DNA of 10,471 bases, from contig JALLAZ010001055.1 in NCBI GenBank assembly GCA_036939755.1, positions 1 through 10,471 on the forward strand, read 5' to 3'. The notes beneath the pieces were generated by a model. That model was given only the letters and a program-made list of their open reading frames with translations. It had not been told where the DNA came from and did not search any database. Below, piece by piece: positions 6,927-10,471 of this stretch. The stretch comes from Stephanodiscus triporus. Its lineage: Eukaryota; Bacillariophyta; Thalassiosirophyceae; Thalassiosirales; Thalassiosiraceae. The translations under genes and the position numbers were made by a program. Every line of letters starts with the position of its first letter. Positions within the stretch are counted from its first letter, which is position 1.

Positions 6927-6931
6927 GTGTA

Positions 6932-8407
6932 TCATCCAATGAGACCACCGAATGTCCTTTTATCCGGCGATCGCGCCAGGGCCACGCATCCCCTGTGGTC
7001 GCATCGCAGGGTACCCCCAGCCCTCGATCCCGCGCTCCAGGGTATGGTCTGGTGCAGCTCCAGTTTCCAATCTCCATCTTCTGATGCGCGCCCCCACCTC
7101 TGCACGGCGAGCAACGTCGCTCCATCGATGCCGGCATTGGAAGGGAACTCTACGCACGTGCTGTATGCCAGTGTGTTGGAAGCAACCCATACATCCGATC
7201 CGGATATTTTCATGCCCGCTGGGCGCGATCCAGGTTCGAGGCATTTGCTCCAGCTATCAATCCTACCGCCGCCATCGACAACCTCGTCGACCTCTGCCAC
7301 TGAATTGGTCGAAAACAGTGGCCGCATGTCATTTTCGTCGCTACTGTCCGTGAGAACACTGTAAAATTTCTTTTGACGCTCCAATATCTGCGTCACCGCT
7401 GACACACCCTCCTGCAACTCCGCTTCGTCCGTGTCATCTAGCAATTCCATGGGCTGCAACTGCTGTCCGAGGAGTTCTAAGACACGCGGCGCATTGCCGT
7501 AACCAGATGCAATCGACCTACCATTGAAATTGAGTGCGAACCACGCCACTTCATCGATGCTATCACGGCCCCCACCATCGCCGTTGTCCAACAATTCTTC
7601 GAAGTAGCTCAGCCAGCCTCCCTGACCATCAATATTCAGCGCATCTGCCAACCACAGGGCTGTACCGCCCAATCGGTTCTTGTCGCACTCCCAGTCCACC
7701 CTCTGAGATCCTCCATCGGTGGGTACAAGCACGACCAATGTTTGACTCTGAACCAATCTTCTTCTGAACAGACACAGGGTATTCCAAACTGGACCAGATA
7801 GTCTCTCCTTCGAACCGCGAATCGCCAGTATCCTCCGTTTGCCCTTGAGATCCTTCAACCTACTCATCGGCCTGGCCGACGAAATCGCGACATTGACGGG
7901 CATCCTGACCTCCAAATTCTCCGCGTTCAATTCCTTCTCCATCCTGGAGAGCTGGTTCGACCTGCGCGTTCGCTCCCTCCAGAACAGGATCGCGCATCCC
8001 CCGCCCGCGGCCGAGGAGGCGACGGTGGAGATGGACGTTGCCACGTCACCCGTGACGGATTCGCACCATAGTGGATATCCGAGCAGGGATATCGTCGCGA
8101 GCAGATAGAGGTTGATCCGTAGGGGCTCGCTTTGGTTGAGGCTGTTGTATCGCAGGAGTGCATCGGATCGGATGGGGCGGAGGGATAGGAGGTCGAACGT
8201 GGGTTTCGTTATGTCGAATTGATTGCCGCCGTACAATCGAGTGAGAGTTGACGGTGCATTACCATGAGAAGGGAAACGGTTTGCTGTGTGCGGCCTCGAC
8301 GTCCTCGCTAGAGGCGGCGGGGTTAGGCCGAGGCAAATCGGCAACCAGCACAGGAGGAAGATTCTCGGCCGCTTCTGCGGGCGTCCTCTACGCTTCACAG
8401 TCGCCAT
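6932..8407 (-). CDS. LPA1/Rep27-like photosystem II assembly protein with C-terminal NTF2/SnoaL-like domain
   Basis: This 491-residue protein resembles the Low PSII Accumulation 1/Rep27 family (DUF3493 type), which assists photosystem II assembly or repair at the thylakoid. Residues 1-30 are basic then hydrophobic (RIFLLCWLPICLGL), like a signal peptide. A Ser/Arg-rich stretch to about 60 could be a transit peptide, although the usual diatom Phe at the cleavage site is not evident. The LPA1 block spans about 80-170: charged lead-in, two hydrophobic segments (98-118 and 124-144), then WRERTRRSNQLSRMEKEL. A thioredoxin-like stretch follows (LKGKRRILAIRGS, QTLVVLVPTDG, about 187-232), then EVAWFALNFNGRSIASGYG (286-304). 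ERQKKFYSVLTDSSDENDM near 343-361 and VWVASNTLAYST to GDWKLELHQTIPW near 406-457 fit a SnoaL-like fold. The ATG at 8407 is favoured because it precedes the signal-like sequence. The C-terminal fusion seems less usual and the exact role is inferred. Confidence 0.72.
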   Translation of the reverse strand: MATVKRRGRPQKRPRIFLLCWLPICLGLTPPPLARTSRPHTANRFPSHGNAPSTLTRLYGGNQFDITKPTFDLLSLRPIRSDALLRYNSLNQSEPLRINLYLLATISLLGYPLWCESVTGDVATSISTVASSAAGGGCAILFWRERTRRSNQLSRMEKELNAENLEVRMPVNVAISSARPMSRLKDLKGKRRILAIRGSKERLSGPVWNTLCLFRRRLVQSQTLVVLVPTDGGSQRVDWECDKNRLGGTALWLADALNIDGQGGWLSYFEELLDNGDGGGRDSIDEVAWFALNFNGRSIASGYGNAPRVLELLGQQLQPMELLDDTDEAELQEGVSAVTQILERQKKFYSVLTDSSDENDMRPLFSTNSVAEVDEVVDGGGRIDSWSKCLEPGSRPAGMKISGSDVWVASNTLAYSTCVEFPSNAGIDGATLLAVQRWGRASEDGDWKLELHQTIPWSAGSRAGGTLRCDHRGCVALARSPDKRTFGGLIG

Positions 8408-8621
8408 GGTCTGGGCCTGGAATGACCTGAAAGAAACTTTAGTGCATACTCGATCTGGTGGTGAGTCATTAATTATATCGCTACGTAGGAATACATAGTT
8501 TAGACGTACTTATTTACGTGGGATGGGGGCGTTGCGGCGGCAGCTTCACACACACAACACATCGACAACCCCTGCCCTGCCCCTGCACCCTCATCCGCCA
8601 CCAAGAGCAACAGCTGCAGCC
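8408..8621. promoter_or_regulatory. Shared divergent promoter of the LPA1-like and GT77 genes
   Basis: These 214 bases separate the two start codons. TGAGTCA, an AP-1/bZIP site, lies at 8462-8468. On the minus strand GATATAATTAATG around 8479-8467 could be the TATA box for the LPA1-like gene. TACGTA, GACGTA and TACGTG words cluster at 8482-8520. The GT77 side is rich in CA and CCCTGC repeats, typical of an untranslated leader. Regulation by light or CO2 is only a guess from the bZIP-type words. Confidence 0.45.
8427..8509 (-). other. Candidate 5' intron of the LPA1-like gene
   Basis: On the minus strand GTACGT starts at 8509 (the same donor word as the DBP9 intron) and TTTCTTTCAG ends at 8427, a strong-looking acceptor, giving 83 bases. 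Exon 2 would start at 8426, 19 bases before the ATG. An upstream ATG could even read in frame through the junction. The TATA-like word inside this stretch argues the other way, so only one of the two readings can be right. Confidence 0.25.
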
Positions 8622-10471
8622 ATGGGCAAGAGGCAATTAAATACCCCAATAGACGCGGCTTGTGCCGCAGAAAGAGGAGGAGAACAAAGGCAATCTTCTG
8701 AAGAAAGCGGACGAATTACGCAAACGACGAAGAGTCTGCCCAAAAGAAGAAATGACAACCGTCTATTGCTCCGAACGACGACCTCAATATTGGTAGTATT
8801 ATTCATATCTTTGTCCTCGTTTTATGCCGGCGTGAGTATCGGTATTCATGCTGCATCATGTGATTGTCGCGAACAAGAAGAGACACCGCATCTGTCAGAC
8901 AAAGCACTGCAGCGAAAAGTAGAGGAGCTCGCCAGGCAGAAAGTGAAGTCGCAATTAGTCGAACTTTGCGAAAAGATATCTCCGGGGACAATCAGTGACG
9001 AACCAAAAGCACCTCCGAGTCGAAACAACGGAGGGTCTCCTCTTTTCTCGAAATCACTGTCCCACTTCGCACAAGGACTCGCCCGCGTATCGAAGGTCGA
9101 TTTGATGGAGACATATGACTTCGGTGTGCCAATGAATGCAGATAGCGAGGGGTTGGATGCATTAATATTGTACAACAAAAAAGAGGCACTGCCATCGAAT
9201 AAAGATATAGCCAGGATGGCTCGACACGAGGATCCTACGAAGCCATTGCCGTTGCTCTCGGCGGAAACAGCTACGGAAAACTGCGACGCGATGAATGTTG
9301 TTCTGATCAATAATCCAGGCAACACGCGGCAATGTTTTGCGTTGGTTGGGGGACAATATCAGAGCTACCATGTACAAAGATGGTTGAGGCGACCTGATCA
9401 TGGGTCTGGGCCACTGAATCCCAATCTGCCATTGAAATTGTCAACTCGATCTTGGATTGCGGATGAGAGACAAATTTTTGTTCCACCCAGTAAACACCAT
9501 GTCAAGCAACACCAGGAACGACTCCTTACATACCTTACCGAGTCTGAAAATATTAAATCGCGACTCCGACAAACTCTGAAAAACATGAATCAAAAGACGG
9601 TCATAATACTCACGTGCAACCTTGGCCAATCAGAGTTGTTGCTGAATTTTGCTTGTTCTGCTCGTGCCAGAGGATTTGATCTGAAAAATGTGGTGGTATT
9701 TCCTACGGATGTAGAGACGAAAGAGTTGGCGGAGGGTATGGGACTTGTGACATTTTATGAGGAAAAGCTGATGGCGTCGATACCAAAAGAACAAGCAGCT
9801 CAGTATGGCGATACTGTTTTCTCAAGTGTCATGTTCGCAAAGGTACTATGTGTCCAGCTGGTGAATGAACTCGGTTATGACTTATTATTTCAAGATGTAG
9901 ACGTGGTTTGGTACAAATCTCCACTTGATTTCTTCCATGATGAGGCGCTGCCGGTATTCGACGTTTACTTCCAAGATGATGGCAGTAGGTCATTGCGCTA
10001 CGCACCATACAGTGCCAACTCGGGATTTTATTTTGTCCGGAGCAATCCCAAGACGAGGCATCTATTCAGACAATTCCTTTACTCATCTGACTTGATCAGT
10101 GCCTGGAAAAGCCATCAGGCCGTCCTTATTGCATTGCTTGCGGAACACAGCTCAGTCACGGGACTCACTGTAAAAGTATTTCCCAAAGAAATGGAAGAGC
10201 TTCCCGGCGGATTGCAATTTCATCGTAAAAAAGAAATGATGAAGAAAATATTGAGTGGTGATTCAAAGGCATACATCTTCCACATGTCCTGGACCGAAAG
10301 CAAGGAAGGAAAAATTGAATTCTTCCAGCAGATGGGAGAGTGGTATTTGAATGACAGATGTATCGGAAAGGAGGCACATGAAATAGCTGATACTGAAATT
10401 GGAGAAATTGGCGCAAGCAAATATGGCACACTGTCAAATAGTTGCTGTTCAGCTGAGCCTATAATTACATG
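8622..10471 (+). CDS. GT77 nucleotide-diphospho-sugar glycosyltransferase, type II membrane protein, 3' end outside window
   Basis: The frame is open from the ATG at 8622 to the edge: 616 codons plus two bases, without a stop. The protein is probably a Golgi glycosyltransferase of the PF03407/GT77 type, which includes plant arabinosyl- and xylosyltransferases. A cytosolic tail of about 50 residues with KRRNDNR is followed by one membrane anchor at about 54-76 (SILVVLFISLSSFYAG). A stem with a likely coiled coil lies at about 90-120. The catalytic domain starts near 325 (KTVIILTCNLGQSELLLNF). The nucleotide-sugar/metal binding DxD is D425-V-D427 in LLFQDVDVVWYKSPLDFF. NSGFYFVRSNPKTRHLF, AWKSHQAVLIALL and IFHMSW follow as further family blocks. 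The domain is nearly complete by residue 555, with about 60 more residues visible after it. Donor sugar and acceptor cannot be read from the sequence. Codon use is less GC-rich than in DBP9 and PRP38. Confidence 0.85.
   Translation, partial: MGKRQLNTPIDAACAAERGGEQRQSSEESGRITQTTKSLPKRRNDNRLLLRTTTSILVVLFISLSSFYAGVSIGIHAASCDCREQEETPHLSDKALQRKVEELARQKVKSQLVELCEKISPGTISDEPKAPPSRNNGGSPLFSKSLSHFAQGLARVSKVDLMETYDFGVPMNADSEGLDALILYNKKEALPSNKDIARMARHEDPTKPLPLLSAETATENCDAMNVVLINNPGNTRQCFALVGGQYQSYHVQRWLRRPDHGSGPLNPNLPLKLSTRSWIADERQIFVPPSKHHVKQHQERLLTYLTESENIKSRLRQTLKNMNQKTVIILTCNLGQSELLLNFACSARARGFDLKNVVVFPTDVETKELAEGMGLVTFYEEKLMASIPKEQAAQYGDTVFSSVMFAKVLCVQLVNELGYDLLFQDVDVVWYKSPLDFFHDEALPVFDVYFQDDGSRSLRYAPYSANSGFYFVRSNPKTRHLFRQFLYSSDLISAWKSHQAVLIALLAEHSSVTGLTVKVFPKEMEELPGGLQFHRKKEMMKKILSGDSKAYIFHMSWTESKEGKIEFFQQMGEWYLNDRCIGKEAHEIADTEIGEIGASKYGTLSNSCCSAEPIIT

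Noticed and set aside
8803..9629. Several minus-strand frames of 60-160 residues opposite the glycosyltransferase
   Set aside because: The plus strand is uninterrupted for over 600 codons and shows GT77 motifs; these are chance frames.

Overview
The window looks like nuclear DNA of a unicellular photosynthetic eukaryote, most likely a diatom or related ochrophyte. The reasons are a spliceosomal intron of 128 nt, TATA-like and A-rich leaders instead of ribosome binding sites, compact single-exon genes, a eukaryotic nucleolar DEAD-box helicase beside the splicing factor PRP38, a nuclear gene for a photosystem II assembly (LPA1-type) protein with a signal-like presequence, and a Golgi-type GT77 glycosyltransferase. 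The lineage is inferred from this mix and not proved by any single feature.

Layout. Positions 1-537 hold a doubtful partial minus-strand gene that runs off the left edge. Positions 538-914 are a promoter and leader region with a TATA-like box, a CRE-type palindrome and a short leader repeat. Positions 915-2240 (+) encode an unrecognised protein with a Cys-rich N-terminus, a 14-residue tandem repeat and a long acidic tail. Positions 2241-3062 contain one weak minus-strand open frame and otherwise AT-rich spacer. Positions 5437-3063 (-) are DBP9/DDX56, interrupted by one phase-1 intron whose removal restores the conserved family sequence. Positions 5669-6838 (+) are PRP38, head-to-head with DBP9 and ending in a Hub1-interaction (HIND)-like peptide. 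Positions 8407-6932 (-) are the LPA1/Rep27-like protein, tail-to-tail with PRP38 with under 100 bases between the stops. From 8622 to the right edge (+) there is a long, still open reading frame for a type II membrane GT77 glycosyltransferase, head-to-head with LPA1.

How they fit together. The genes are strictly alternating in strand, giving two shared divergent promoters (5438-5668 and 8408-8621) and two convergent 3' regions. The genes do not form one pathway: DBP9 serves 60S ribosome assembly in the nucleolus, PRP38 the spliceosome, the LPA1-like protein the thylakoid, and the GT77 protein the secretory pathway. I found no mobile element, CRISPR array, tRNA, rRNA or defence-like system. 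The points most worth following up are the HIND-like tail on PRP38, an imperfect 24-26 base direct repeat bracketing the PRP38 unit, and the unrecognised gene at 915-2240.
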